A DNA stretch of 64,000 bases from Prorocentrum cordatum (lineage: Eukaryota; Sar; Dinophyceae; Prorocentrales; Prorocentraceae), in assembly GCA_963575745.1 (NCBI GenBank), contig CAUYUJ010015726.1:961449-1025448 (forward strand), in the 5' to 3' direction. The notes beneath the pieces are model-generated. The model saw only the letters and a list, made by a program, of their open reading frames with translations, ran no database searches and had not been told where the DNA came from. The position numbers and the translations under genes were made by a program. Below, in pieces: positions 1-8,689 of the stretch. Each line of letters begins with the position of its first letter. The stretch's first letter is position 1.

Positions 1-1025
1 GCGATTTTCTCGACGCGGAACATGTTGGGCTTGGCCATGACGCATCGGTGGATCTTTTCCCAGAGCTCCACGTGCGTGCCCTGCGGTGGTGAGTGTCCGT
101 CGATGATACTTTGGAACCCATCGACCACCGCCTGGTTGTCCACGAAAACGTGTACGGGCCGTTCAGCACATGCCGTGAGGTGGACAATGGCGAGGGTCTC
201 CGCAAGCTGTGCGTTCTGCGTAATGCCGTGAACGCGTGCACTGTAGTTCATGCGGTGGTCGATGCCGTAGTAGACGCCGTAGCCCGCTCGTGCAAGCAAT
301 GGGATGGCTTGGTTGGTGCATGCACCGTCCGTGGCAGCGTAGACCCATGTCCAACCAGTGTCGTGGTCAAGGTAGGTGGTGTAGGAGTCCTGGGCTGAAG
401 CCGCAGGATCTCCCTCAGGTGGGGGCCGCGGTATGGGCTGAGGTAGCGGGTCCCTCGCGAGGTCGGCCTGCAGGTCGAGGAGGGCTGGGTCTTCATCGAA
501 GAGCCCGCAGTGTCTTGTGTGCGGCGGAAGACGGGCCCACTGCTCGTCACTGATGAGGGTGGTGAGAGGGAGTCTTTCTCGGGCCCAGCACTTGCAGTCG
601 CGGACAGTGTGCTCCTGAGTTTCCTCTTCCTCGTCGCAGTATCGGCAGATGGGGCTGGGGTCAGCAGACGTGTTTGATCGGGATCGTCGCTGTTGGGTGT
701 GGTCCCCGCCCGACAGGTAGTTCAGGAGGAGCGCCAGCTGCCAGGCATTGCATTTGGCTGCTCCTTTCGTTCGGGCGAGCCACGTGCTGGCGAAGAGGTC
801 GAGGCCCTGTCTGACAGAGGCCAGGTGTCCAAGGTCATGACGCCGTGGCTTGATCTTTCTCAGAAAGGCTCTGCGTTGTGAGGCTCGCAGCATGTGAAGG
901 AAGGCGTTTTGGGGTAAGTTCAGCCAACTGATCTGACAGCCCCAGTCGTCGTACATGATGCCAAATGTGGGCCAGGTCCAACGGAGCTGCTGAAGCGTCT
1001 GGACAAGTCGTCCGACAGGTCCTCC
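1..1025 (-). CDS. LINE pol C-terminal part: zinc knuckle and RNase H domain (partial)
   Basis: This minus-strand frame (codons whose low base is a multiple of 3) stays open from about 1025 down to base 1 and runs off the window. A C-x2-C-x8-H-x4-C knuckle is read at 594-647, in the place where LINE polymerases carry the RT-associated zinc finger. An RNase H domain follows: Asp in AATDGA at 327-329, Glu in QLAETLA at 198-200 and Asp in VDNQ at 138-140 match the first three catalytic carboxylates; the fourth would lie beyond base 1. The domain would degrade the RNA strand of the RNA-DNA hybrid. It is in a different frame from the RT at 920-3067; the switch lies near the CCCCC run at 1024-1028, which suggests a one-base indel. 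Confidence 0.85.
387..409 (-). other. LINE hairpin 1
   Basis: Sense strand: outer stem TCCTG / CAGGA, bulged C, inner stem GGC / GCC, loop TTCA. Core bases are 388-408 and one further G-T pair flanks it. It lies inside the RNase H frame and is read there as AASA. Confidence 0.85.
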
Positions 1026-3067
1026 CCCAATAGGGTCTGAACGTGGTGTTGGAGATCCCTGACGAGACCGCAGAGAGTAGCGTCGCGGTTAACCTGTCGC
1101 CGCAGACACAGGAAAACTTCACGCTGCGTAATGGCGTCAATCTCCAGGGCGTGTCCTGGGACGCACACGGCCATGAGAGTCCAAAACTCGACCCACCTGT
1201 TTCCCTTGGGGCGGATAGCCGCCTTAAGGGCATGGTTGTAGGCAGTTTTGACGGGGCCTGATGGGGCTTGAATGTCGGTGCCCGTGGTACAGACGCTGGC
1301 AGCAAGGGAACGGGCGTGCCGCGCCTTAATAAGCATCGGTGATGGGAGCTTGCCAATGCGCGGCAGGCGACTAGTCGCCCTGCGAACACGGGCGTCAGCG
1401 GTGGCCGTGAGGTTAAGCGCGGCTGGAGCCGGCGCTGCCTCGGCGTTGATGTAACTCCCGACGAGCTTGAAGGAGTCGACCACGCGTAAGGGCCGTTCCG
1501 CCAGAGTGAGCTGGGTAACGGCGGTGTGAAGCTCGTCGGTGAGCGCCCACCCCGCCACTTTGCCAGGGTGAATGCGTTGACCTGAAAATCGATCAAACTT
1601 GGCGGTTTCATCAAGAGATTTCTGCAACTCAGGCGCGGTGTGAGTAGTGGAGTTGCTGTCGTCAACAAAGGTAGTGCTGAGTGATCGCGGAACGTATCGA
1701 TGCTGTCTCTTGGTCCACACACACATGAGCAGCTTAATGTCGTCCAGGGACCAAGAGCTTCCCTGGAGGTGACCGTTTGTCCTGGCCAGTTCCTTAGAGT
1801 ACGCACCGTTCATGCGGATGTAGCGTTTGTGGCGACTGTAGAAGTTTCTGCGGACAGTAACGATGTCTTGGGGGCACCCCGCGTGAAGCGCAAGGTTAAG
1901 GCAGATGTCCGTGATGAGGTAGTCGAAACACTTCTGTCGGTCCAGGGCAGCCCCAGCTAAGGGAAGGAGTAAGGCCCTGGCGTGTTCGATGCGCAGGGCA
2001 AGAGAGGTGCTGACGTCCCCAATGGTAGCTTTGGGGACAGCGCCAAAACTCGTGGCGTGGGTCCATCCTTTCCGCCAGTCCGTGAGGCTGCGGTAAGCTG
2101 GCGCTTCCCACGCATACATCCAAACGGAAAGCACCGAGAGAAGTCGTTGGTCCGTTGGGAGTTCGCCTCGGCCTTTTCGGAGGCACGGGTTTGGCACATG
2201 AAGGAGGGGTTCTGGGATGGTGCCAGTGCGTTGCATAGCGCGTAAGACGCTGGCGAAGAGGCGAAGGATGTCGTCGGGTAACTCCTTAGCCTCCTTAGTA
2301 GTCCAGCCGTCCAGTCCCCCCGCACGGCGCGGTGAACGGGTGCGAATAAAGTGGATGAGTTGGTCGTCGGTGAGGTGGAAAGGGGTAGCTGGTGATGGCG
2401 TAGGCAGCTCTTGTCGGTACTCGTCGTAGAAGTCGGCCCACGTCGGCATGGCTTCGGCGTCATGTCCCGCACGTGCACGGTACCTGCCCAAGATGGGCTC
2501 CCAGGTGTCGACCATGAGCTTAAGCATGTCCTTGGTGTTAGCAACAATGGCGTTGGCAGGGAGGATGTCGGGGACTTGCGCAGGTGGTGGTTCACGAGTG
2601 TGGTCTTCGTCGCTGTCCGTGTCGGGCGAACTACCGTCGCTGGGGCTGAAGCCGCCAGCTTCGGTGTCAGCGTCGCTGTCGTCCGTGCAAGCTTCGTCAG
2701 GTTTAAAGGCGTTGGTGTCGCAGTGGAGTTGCGTATCGTCAGGTGTGGTAGGCGTGCGGAGATACGCCGTGGGCGAGCTGTCAGCAGCCCGTGCGTATAT
2801 GGCCGCCTTTCGCCCGCTTGGCTCGCGGACGCCCTCAGCCCATATCTTGATGCGTTCAGCTTTGGCACGGTTCGCACGTCGCGCCAGCTCTAAGTCGAGG
2901 TTTTGGATCAAACCGTCAAGGTGCTCTCCGTGAGGTGCTGGCTCGTCGGGGGTCCAGGCCTCGGGGAAGTCAGGAGAACCGTGGGGCGCAGCTTGTGACA
3001 TAGGAGGCGGGCCGCGGTCCACGTGCAGTCGATGCGCTGCGCGAGGTACGGCGGGATGGCACGGCAA
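920..3067 (-). CDS. LINE reverse transcriptase domain
   Basis: A 715-codon open frame encodes a non-LTR reverse transcriptase. Visible motifs in order are LDGWTTKEA (fingers region, about 2280-2320), DRQKCFDYL (motif A, about 1905-1945), a divergent motif B with LQGSSWSLDD, and the catalytic FVDD at 1658-1669. It would copy the element's RNA at a nicked target site. The first codon of the open frame is TTG, so this is not a real start: the protein is continuous with the endonuclease upstream and the frame change lies between 2908 and 3067. The last 35 or so codons (920 to about 1025) are out of frame, because sequence matching the RT tail and RNase H continues in another frame. An acidic linker with GGFSP (hairpin 3) precedes the RT core. 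Confidence 0.88.
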   Translation of the reverse strand: MPCHPAVPRAAHRLHVDRGPPPMSQAAPHGSPDFPEAWTPDEPAPHGEHLDGLIQNLDLELARRANRAKAERIKIWAEGVREPSGRKAAIYARAADSSPTAYLRTPTTPDDTQLHCDTNAFKPDEACTDDSDADTEAGGFSPSDGSSPDTDSDEDHTREPPPAQVPDILPANAIVANTKDMLKLMVDTWEPILGRYRARAGHDAEAMPTWADFYDEYRQELPTPSPATPFHLTDDQLIHFIRTRSPRRAGGLDGWTTKEAKELPDDILRLFASVLRAMQRTGTIPEPLLHVPNPCLRKGRGELPTDQRLLSVLSVWMYAWEAPAYRSLTDWRKGWTHATSFGAVPKATIGDVSTSLALRIEHARALLLPLAGAALDRQKCFDYLITDICLNLALHAGCPQDIVTVRRNFYSRHKRYIRMNGAYSKELARTNGHLQGSSWSLDDIKLLMCVWTKRQHRYVPRSLSTTFVDDSNSTTHTAPELQKSLDETAKFDRFSGQRIHPGKVAGWALTDELHTAVTQLTLAERPLRVVDSFKLVGSYINAEAAPAPAALNLTATADARVRRATSRLPRIGKLPSPMLIKARHARSLAASVCTTGTDIQAPSGPVKTAYNHALKAAIRPKGNRWVEFWTLMAVCVPGHALEIDAITQREVFLCLRRQVNRDATLCGLVRDLQHHVQTLLGEDLSDDLSRRFSSSVGPGPHLASCTTTGAVRSVG
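1416..1436 (-). other. LINE hairpin 2
   Basis: Sense strand: outer stem AGCGC / GCGCT, bulged C, GGC / GCC, loop TCCA. All outer pairs are Watson-Crick, and the outer sequence is unlike that of hairpin 1. It lies in the RT frame. Confidence 0.85.
2639..2659 (-). other. LINE hairpin 3
   Basis: Sense strand: outer stem GCTGG / CCAGC, bulged C, GGC / GCC, loop TTCA. Read as GGFSP in the acidic linker before the RT core. Confidence 0.85.
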
Positions 3068-6000
3068 TCTAAATGATGGTGCTGTCCGATGAAGCGAAGC
3101 TCACAGAGTTGCCGATGGAGCTTGCGCAGTCGGTTCATGTGTATCGTGGAAGCTCCGTAGGTGGGGAAGGCGCGGGGGACAACTGGTCGCTCTTCGAACA
3201 TGGGCGTGAGCCCGTGCATGGTGGGGGGCTTCTTTTTTGGGTGGTCGGGCGGTGGAGGTGGCAGGTCGCGCAGACGGGTGAGATGGTACTCATGACTGGC
3301 CTCGTTAGCCAGGGCGAACATGCGCTCCACGTCGTCGCGTGTGTCGGCCTGTTCCATGCGGTCCTGATATCGCCCAGCGATGAGGGTCCCTAGTGCCTGC
3401 AGCTCGTGACCCTCATGAGCTCCATCGTTGGGAGGGTAGGGCGTGGGGGCAAGAAGACGTCGGGCCGTATGGTCGAGGCGACTGAGGTCAAGCGTGACCT
3501 GCAGGCCAACATGAGACTTCGCTGGCAAGTCGCGAAGGTAGCAGAAGTCGGTGACAAGGGATCGCGCCGCTTGGTTGGCAATGATATAATCAATGCGCGA
3601 GGTGCGGGGGCACTTGGTGACGCGGTCCCAGTCAGGGATATTGCCGTATGTGTGCATGGTGTGGTCTGGTGTGCCCTCAGCAACGTTGAACCATCCGTGC
3701 TGCAACATGTGCAGAAGGTGTGGATTGTCGTCGATGTTCGTATTGGCGTCCATGCAGATGAAGTAGGGGGCTGAGCCGACCCTAGCGGCGGCGCAGTCAG
3801 CGAGCCGAAAAAGAGCTGTGCTGTCTCCTCCAGCAATCCCGTAGAGGCTCGCTATGTAGATCCCCGCGGGCCCGTGGTTGTTTCGTCGCCGCCTGCGGCG
3901 GTGCTGAGTGCAGAGCGGGAGAAAGACCTCGTGCCATCTTTTCTTGGCCTTGAGGGCGACGATACAGGGCGCAGTGTCGTCGACAGTGGAGTCGACAATG
4001 GCATCCTTAGAGAGGATGGCGACCCCTCCCGAGGCGCCAGTGTTGCCCACGACGGTGTGGTCTGTGCCGCCGTGGGCAGCTCTGCGCTGGGCTCGCGCCA
4101 GATCCAGGTCAGGTCCAAGACTGGCGTGGTATCCCCCGTGGTGTGGATTGGCGGCGCTGGTAGCGATGGCTTGTCTGGTCGGCTTGGCATGTCGGGTCTC
4201 CTGCAGTGCTATGACTGCGGCGTTGTGGTCGACACCAAGAGCGGTGATGGTTGGCCAGTTCGCTGAGAGACTGGTGATGTTTAGGCTGACGAGGTGTATG
4301 GAGCGACCTGGCCCGTCTCCATCGGTGGAGCTGGGGTTTGCACGCCCCGCACGGTGAAGGTCAGCCTGACCCTCGCCCAGGTAGAAGGCTTGGCCACAGT
4401 AGGAGCTCATGGCGTTCCTATGGATTAGCTTGACCGGGGCTGAAGCCGCCGTCAGGCCAGAAGTATAGGCGGGACACGGTCGGCACTGCGCCAGGGGGGG
4501 TTCATAAACGTCAGTAAAACTGTCTCGAAAAATCCTCCTCACTCCTGTACCATAGGGGACGAGGGGAGGAGAGGTGAGACGGCAGCAGAGGGAGAGGGAG
4601 GCGACTCCTCGATCCGTCCTGCCGAACACAAAAGCAAAAGCGAACCAGCGGCGGCGGCTAGGCGCGGCAGCGGCACAACGCACGCGCATATACTGCGCAC
4701 GCGACACCGCTGGTCCGTCCTGCGGTGGCGCGCCCGCCCCGTCAGTATCTTGATGAGCAGCATCTGGTGGAACAGCTCCAGCAGCACGGTCGGAGGCCTG
4801 GCGCTGGGCCTCGTCCATGCCCGCTGCCGTGAGGCCCACGTTGCGGACAGGGCTGATCCCCCGCGGGGCCGCCGCTGCCGCGGCAGCGGCTGAGGTGGCG
4901 GGGGCTCCGCCCCGACTCTGAGGTGAGAGCGGTGAGCCACCGCCGAAACCCGCCACAAGGTTCTTGACACGGTACTTGTTCTTGAACGGGTCGAAGGTTG
5001 GCGCCTCGTCGATGGGGACGATCACGCGGGTGGGCAGCGGCGGCTCGTGGTCCGTGGACGGCGTCGGAGAGAGGTCGACCTGGCCAGGTTCGATGACGCT
5101 GGCTCCGAAGCGTGGCACCACTTCGGGGGCTCGGCCATCAGCCTGAGTCTCGCGAGGCGGCGAGCACGTGGAGCTCCCTGGGGCCTTGCGTGAGCTGTGG
5201 CGGCTGCAGGACCTGCTGCGCGGGACGCGCCCGCCCGTGTGGCGGTCGCGTGGCGAGGTCGCCTGGGCATTAGCGCGCTCGGAATCCGCCCTGCTCGGGG
5301 ATCGGATCGGCGCCGCGCAGGGTGATGGGCTGGGCTGGCGAGAGGCGCTTGTGCCGCCCTCCGCCGTGGCTGTGGCCTGGTCAGGGTCGACAGCGTCGGG
5401 GCGGGGGCTGACGTGGTGGGCGCTTCCCTCGCTGTGCCGCGGGGAGGCGCTGTGATGCGCCTGGATGTACGTGAGGACGAGCGGGGCAAGCGGCTGCCTC
5501 TCCCGCTCAGGTGGGGCAGGTTTTGCCTGGGCAGGGCGCAGCGCTGCAGCCACGTTTGGCGGGGGCGTGTGCTGGCGCGGTTGCCAAGCACGCACGTTCG
5601 CATCACGCCATCCTTCGGGGCGCCCAGTCCTGCCACGGTTTGTTGCAGCCCCCTGGGCTGAAGCCGCAGGGGTTATCACTGCGGGCTGGTTGCTGGAGGT
5701 GCCATCATGTCGGCCTGAGTAATGGCCCCAGGCGCGCGTGGACCCTGGCACGGGCGAGGTGGCCCTTGGGAGGGCCTGCACGGGTGCACGCGGGTAGCCG
5801 ATGACCGCTGGGTGTACCCTGGCGTGGGGGGCGTGGCCGTAGCTGGAGGCGGCTGCTCCAGCAGCCGCGGGCCTGGCACCTATGGGGCCACGGTAGTAGG
5901 CGGCAACCCCGCCGTAGGCCGTGTTGCCGCCTGTCGGGACTCGCGCGGGAGAGCGGTAGCGTGGCGTGCCCGGCTGTCCTGCGTCGCGTTGGTCGCGCTG

Positions 6001-7236
6001 CTGCATGCGCTGCTGATGCTGTTGATGTCGCTGCCAGTCGGCTCTCGAGAGGGGGCGGGTGTCGGGGAGGATGGTGGGCACGTCGGGCCGCTGCCAGCCC
6101 CGATAGACGTGCTCGAAGGCGTGGTCAGGGTAGGTCCCCCCTACGGGTGAGTATCGCCGCACATGCTCCATGTAGTCGATGTTCTGCGGCTCGGAGATCG
6201 CCGTGATGTTGACGGCTCGCTGGTGCGCTGGTCCATAGAGGCAGAAACTACCACGGTTGCTGCGGTCGTGGTTTAGCTCGGCTTCGGTCGTGGCACGGCT
6301 CACCATGGCGTCGCAGAGTCGCATGTCGTAGTCGAGGGCTTGAGGCCCAGGACCACCCTCGGCGTCCCAGTACAGTACCACGTCTCGCCAGCGGGTGCGG
6401 GTAGTGTGGATGCGCTCGGCGATCGACTCGCAGACGGTCCTGACCGTGACACGGTCCCTGTACATGTTGGTGATGGCTAGGGAGTAGGGTCGGCGGACCG
6501 TCTTGTTGAAGGTGAATTCCTCCTTGAGGGCCTGGTGGGGGCCGAAGAGCACGTAGCCTTCCCTCCAAAGAGGTTGGTCGGGGGAAAGGTTCTTCGGGCA
6601 TCCCCGTTCCTGTGAACCCAGGTGGCCGCCTTGTGCCGTCAGGCAGTCCCTGCCTGGGGACGCGCCGCGGCTTCGGTGGGAAGTACCATTGACCCTGGTA
6701 ACCTGCTTGCCCTGGTTGTGGAGGTTCCCCCCCGGGGCCTGAAGGCGCTCGGGGGGGTTCCTTAAGGTCGTGGAGGGCTGGCGCGTTGCCGAATTGGCGG
6801 GCAAGGATGTGCGGCGGCATCCCTGTGGCACGGACGTCGAGCAGGCTGTGTGGACTGGGGGGATGGGGGCACCTGCTGGACAGGCAGCATGTGTCGGAGT
6901 CCCTGTTGTTGGTGCTGTATGCACACGTCCAACTGTTGCACGAGTAGTCCGTGGACCAGTCCATAAGTGTACGCAGTCCGCTGCGGGCGCAGTCTGGGCA
7001 CGTTGGTTGGCCCGAGGTGCCGAGCTGCGTGTTGCGGCGAGCCGCACAGTACTGACAGCATTGGAATCGACACTGTAGGCAAGACCAGCGTCCTGGTAGA
7101 GGCGGGAGCGCATGCTCGTTTGTGCCTGGGTCGTCTGGGTGGGGTCGCGGGCGATCCCACAAGGGCCAGACGTCAGCAAACCAGGATTGGCCTGTAGTGC
7201 GGACAACCTCGGCGGGGAGGCGAGCGTCCTCGGCAT
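2908..7236 (-). CDS. LINE endonuclease (exonuclease-endonuclease-phosphatase fold) with long Pro/Arg-rich N-terminal region
   Basis: This is a 1442-codon open frame. The endonuclease domain is read at about 3490-4310: VSLNITSL, the catalytic Glu in LQETRHA, GGVAILSK, the DxN motif in CMDANTN and IDYIIAN are in canonical order. The usual terminal SDH is KSH, so one residue of that motif is changed. The enzyme would nick target DNA to prime reverse transcription. Upstream lies a disordered Pro/Gln/Arg/Ser-rich stretch and, at about 6120-6560, a folded-looking segment (VLYWDAEGG, FEHVYRGWQ) that I do not recognise. The part above about 6750 overlaps the Cys-rich frame at 6248-8689 and is probably a shadow. 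The ATG at 7236 is therefore unlikely to be the true start. Confidence 0.85.
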   Translation of the reverse strand: MPRTLASPPRLSALQANPGLLTSGPCGIARDPTQTTQAQTSMRSRLYQDAGLAYSVDSNAVSTVRLAATRSSAPRANQRAQTAPAADCVHLWTGPRTTRATVGRVHTAPTTGTPTHAACPAGAPIPPVHTACSTSVPQGCRRTSLPANSATRQPSTTLRNPPERLQAPGGNLHNQGKQVTRVNGTSHRSRGASPGRDCLTAQGGHLGSQERGCPKNLSPDQPLWREGYVLFGPHQALKEEFTFNKTVRRPYSLAITNMYRDRVTVRTVCESIAERIHTTRTRWRDVVLYWDAEGGPGPQALDYDMRLCDAMVSRATTEAELNHDRSNRGSFCLYGPAHQRAVNITAISEPQNIDYMEHVRRYSPVGGTYPDHAFEHVYRGWQRPDVPTILPDTRPLSRADWQRHQQHQQRMQQRDQRDAGQPGTPRYRSPARVPTGGNTAYGGVAAYYRGPIGARPAAAGAAASSYGHAPHARVHPAVIGYPRAPVQALPRATSPVPGSTRAWGHYSGRHDGTSSNQPAVITPAASAQGAATNRGRTGRPEGWRDANVRAWQPRQHTPPPNVAAALRPAQAKPAPPERERQPLAPLVLTYIQAHHSASPRHSEGSAHHVSPRPDAVDPDQATATAEGGTSASRQPSPSPCAAPIRSPSRADSERANAQATSPRDRHTGGRVPRSRSCSRHSSRKAPGSSTCSPPRETQADGRAPEVVPRFGASVIEPGQVDLSPTPSTDHEPPLPTRVIVPIDEAPTFDPFKNKYRVKNLVAGFGGGSPLSPQSRGGAPATSAAAAAAAAPRGISPVRNVGLTAAGMDEAQRQASDRAAGAVPPDAAHQDTDGAGAPPQDGPAVSRAQYMRVRCAAAAPSRRRWFAFAFVFGRTDRGVASLSLCCRLTSPPLVPYGTGVRRIFRDSFTDVYEPPLAQCRPCPAYTSGLTAASAPVKLIHRNAMSSYCGQAFYLGEGQADLHRAGRANPSSTDGDGPGRSIHLVSLNITSLSANWPTITALGVDHNAAVIALQETRHAKPTRQAIATSAANPHHGGYHASLGPDLDLARAQRRAAHGGTDHTVVGNTGASGGVAILSKDAIVDSTVDDTAPCIVALKAKKRWHEVFLPLCTQHRRRRRRNNHGPAGIYIASLYGIAGGDSTALFRLADCAAARVGSAPYFICMDANTNIDDNPHLLHMLQHGWFNVAEGTPDHTMHTYGNIPDWDRVTKCPRTSRIDYIIANQAARSLVTDFCYLRDLPAKSHVGLQVTLDLSRLDHTARRLLAPTPYPPNDGAHEGHELQALGTLIAGRYQDRMEQADTRDDVERMFALANEASHEYHLTRLRDLPPPPPDHPKKKPPTMHGLTPMFEERPVVPRAFPTYGASTIHMNRLRKLHRQLCELRFIGQHHHLDCRAIPPYLAQRIDCTWTAARLLCHKLRPTVLLTSPRPGPPTSQHLTESTLTV
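4429..4456 (-). other. LINE hairpin 4
   Basis: Sense strand: outer stem CCTGAC / GTCAAG with one C-A mismatch (a wobble on the other strand), then GG / CC, bulged C, GGC / GCC, loop TTCA, and one unpaired G. It lies just before the endonuclease domain. Confidence 0.75.
5650..5672 (-). other. LINE hairpin 5
   Basis: Sense strand: outer stem CCCCTG / CAGGGG, bulged C, GGC / GCC, loop TTCA. All six outer pairs are Watson-Crick. It lies in the Pro/Arg-rich region upstream of the endonuclease. Confidence 0.88.
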
Positions 7237-8689
7237 GGCACCTGATCCACTGGGGCCCCATGTCCGCTGGTACCATGACGGTGCGCCAGGTGTCGTCCGC
7301 TTTGACGTGGACGTGGGTCGGTGCCCAGAGCTTAGTAGTGGTGTCGCCGTGGTCGTGGTGGAGGATGACCCAGCCGTCCCGCCCCGCCACCGCAGGGTCT
7401 ATAACGCGGTGGCCCATGACTGTCGTCCCCCACGGTAAGTAGGCACCGTCGTGGTGATCACCAGGGTCAAGCCAGACCTCGATGCCAGGGGCATTGACAC
7501 GGGTCCGCACATCACGGACGTGGTAGGCGAGGACGTGGTAGGCAGTCGGCTCCTCTTCCGTCACAATGTGCTCCCACGTCTCGATGCCACTGTTGTCTGA
7601 GGTGGAGTTCCCGCCACTCTGTCGCGACGAGCGAGAGGCAGATCGTCGTGGGCGGGCACGGCCTCGGGCGAGGGCGGCGGCCGCGCTGATGAGGGAAGGC
7701 GTACGGCGTTCGTCGGCTCCAGATGACGTCGATGAGCGGTCTGGACTGTGCGCCAGGGCTGTGCCTGACTTGTAAGTGCGTGGTGGGCCCGACGCGGCCC
7801 CAGGGCTGGAGCCGCTGGGGCGCGACCCGCGTGCGTCAGGATGCCCCCGCACGGGGACCGCTTGCAAGCCAGTGTACACCAGGTCGATGAGTGGTTTCGG
7901 GTCCAGCTGGAGCATGTGAAGCGAGACGCGTGGGCGGGGCTGGTTAGGGTCATCCCTTGTGGCTGCTTCCGTGTCGTAGTGCTGTTTGGCCCATACTCGC
8001 GCTGCCTCTGGCGAGTATAGTGCCTGCGGCGGTGGCCATGCTGCCGCGATGTCTAGCCTGCGCCTGGTGCTAGCTTCCTGGTCGTGAGCTTCAGCCGCCT
8101 CACGGAGATCTGGATGATCGTAGCCAGCGATGTGGAGGGCGTGCGCACAGTCGCCCATGCCATAGGCGTGTGGAAGGGCACGGCACCTGGAAGCAGCTTC
8201 TGTGGGGGCACACCAGTCCATGCGGATGAGGAGGCTCAGGACCCGAGGGTACATGAGGCGCGCTCCGTGGGCCTCCCCTTTCACGTAGTTGTGCCTGTTT
8301 TCCCCGCGCGGTGGTTGGGCGGCCTCGCACATCCAGAGTGCGATGGGTCCCCACGCGAGGGTGTCGTCTTCAAGACTGTAGGGCGGGTGGGGCGGCATTG
8401 CATACCACGCTGCCAGCGAAGGGTGCACGCTCGCGTACGTGCGGCCAACGTTGGTGCCAGTTCGGCCCTTCGCTTCACGGCGGGGACCTGGCAAGAGGTG
8501 CCCTCCACTGGCAGCAAGACGGGCCGCAAGGTCGCCGCGGGTCCCATGCCAGAAGACAGTGGGCGCGTCGGTGTGGGTTGGCGGAGGTCCCACGTGAGGT
8601 ATGGGAAGATTGTCTCGCCTGAGTTCCCGCCCGAGTCTTCCAGCACCCAAGTGAGGCGGTTCGGTGGCCTCTGCATGATGTCCGTCCAC
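6248..8689 (-). CDS. LINE-encoded Cys-rich and Arg/Ser-rich region, function unknown
   Basis: This is an 813-codon open frame beginning at a GTG, so the start is not real; it continues the frame at 8281-11270 after a shift near 8590. Near its N-terminus it reads VFWHGTRGDL followed by GRTYASVHPSLAAWYA, which faintly recalls the HGTR and Y...A..YA signatures of ADP-ribosyltransferase folds; I regard that as a weak resemblance only. A Ser/Arg-rich middle follows, and then a cluster of cysteines at about 6830-7095 (RWSCLQCRFQCCQYCAARR and further pairs) that looks metal-binding. The real coding frame probably moves to the 2908-7236 frame around 6560-6760, so the last 150 or so codons here are likely shadow. 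Confidence 0.6.
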   Translation of the reverse strand: MDGHHAEATEPPHLGAGRLGRELRRDNLPIPHVGPPPTHTDAPTVFWHGTRGDLAARLAASGGHLLPGPRREAKGRTGTNVGRTYASVHPSLAAWYAMPPHPPYSLEDDTLAWGPIALWMCEAAQPPRGENRHNYVKGEAHGARLMYPRVLSLLIRMDWCAPTEAASRCRALPHAYGMGDCAHALHIAGYDHPDLREAAEAHDQEASTRRRLDIAAAWPPPQALYSPEAARVWAKQHYDTEAATRDDPNQPRPRVSLHMLQLDPKPLIDLVYTGLQAVPVRGHPDARGSRPSGSSPGAASGPPRTYKSGTALAHSPDRSSTSSGADERRTPSLISAAAALARGRARPRRSASRSSRQSGGNSTSDNSGIETWEHIVTEEEPTAYHVLAYHVRDVRTRVNAPGIEVWLDPGDHHDGAYLPWGTTVMGHRVIDPAVAGRDGWVILHHDHGDTTTKLWAPTHVHVKADDTWRTVMVPADMGPQWIRCHAEDARLPAEVVRTTGQSWFADVWPLWDRPRPHPDDPGTNEHALPPLPGRWSCLQCRFQCCQYCAARRNTQLGTSGQPTCPDCARSGLRTLMDWSTDYSCNSWTCAYSTNNRDSDTCCLSSRCPHPPSPHSLLDVRATGMPPHILARQFGNAPALHDLKEPPRAPSGPGGEPPQPGQAGYQGQWYFPPKPRRVPRQGLPDGTRRPPGFTGTGMPEEPFPRPTSLEGRLRALRPPPGPQGGIHLQQDGPPTLLPSHHQHVQGPCHGQDRLRVDRRAHPHYPHPLARRGTVLGRRGWSWASSPRLRHATLRRHGEPCHDRSRAKPRPQQPW
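6727..6757 (-). other. LINE hairpin 6
   Basis: Sense strand: outer stem CCCCCCCGAG / CCCGGGGGGG with one A-C mismatch, bulged C, inner stem swapped to GCC / GGC, loop TTCA. It is the longest GC stem of the set and lies close to a frame change. Confidence 0.85.
7797..7821 (-). other. LINE hairpin 7
   Basis: Sense strand: outer stem GCCCCAG / CTGGGGC, bulged C, GGC / GCC, loop TCCA. Seven outer Watson-Crick pairs. It lies in the Ser/Arg-rich region. Confidence 0.88.

Noticed and set aside
8084-8110. GTGAGCTTCAGCC...CTCAC resembling the LINE hairpin core in the opposite orientation
   Set aside because: The inner stem lacks one base and the bulge is not in register, so it does not fit the consensus of the other twelve.
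8281-8689. Overlapping ends of two LINE frames as an intended gene overlap
   Set aside because: Protein-like sequence switches once near 8590, which is simpler to explain as one frameshift than as two overlapping genes.
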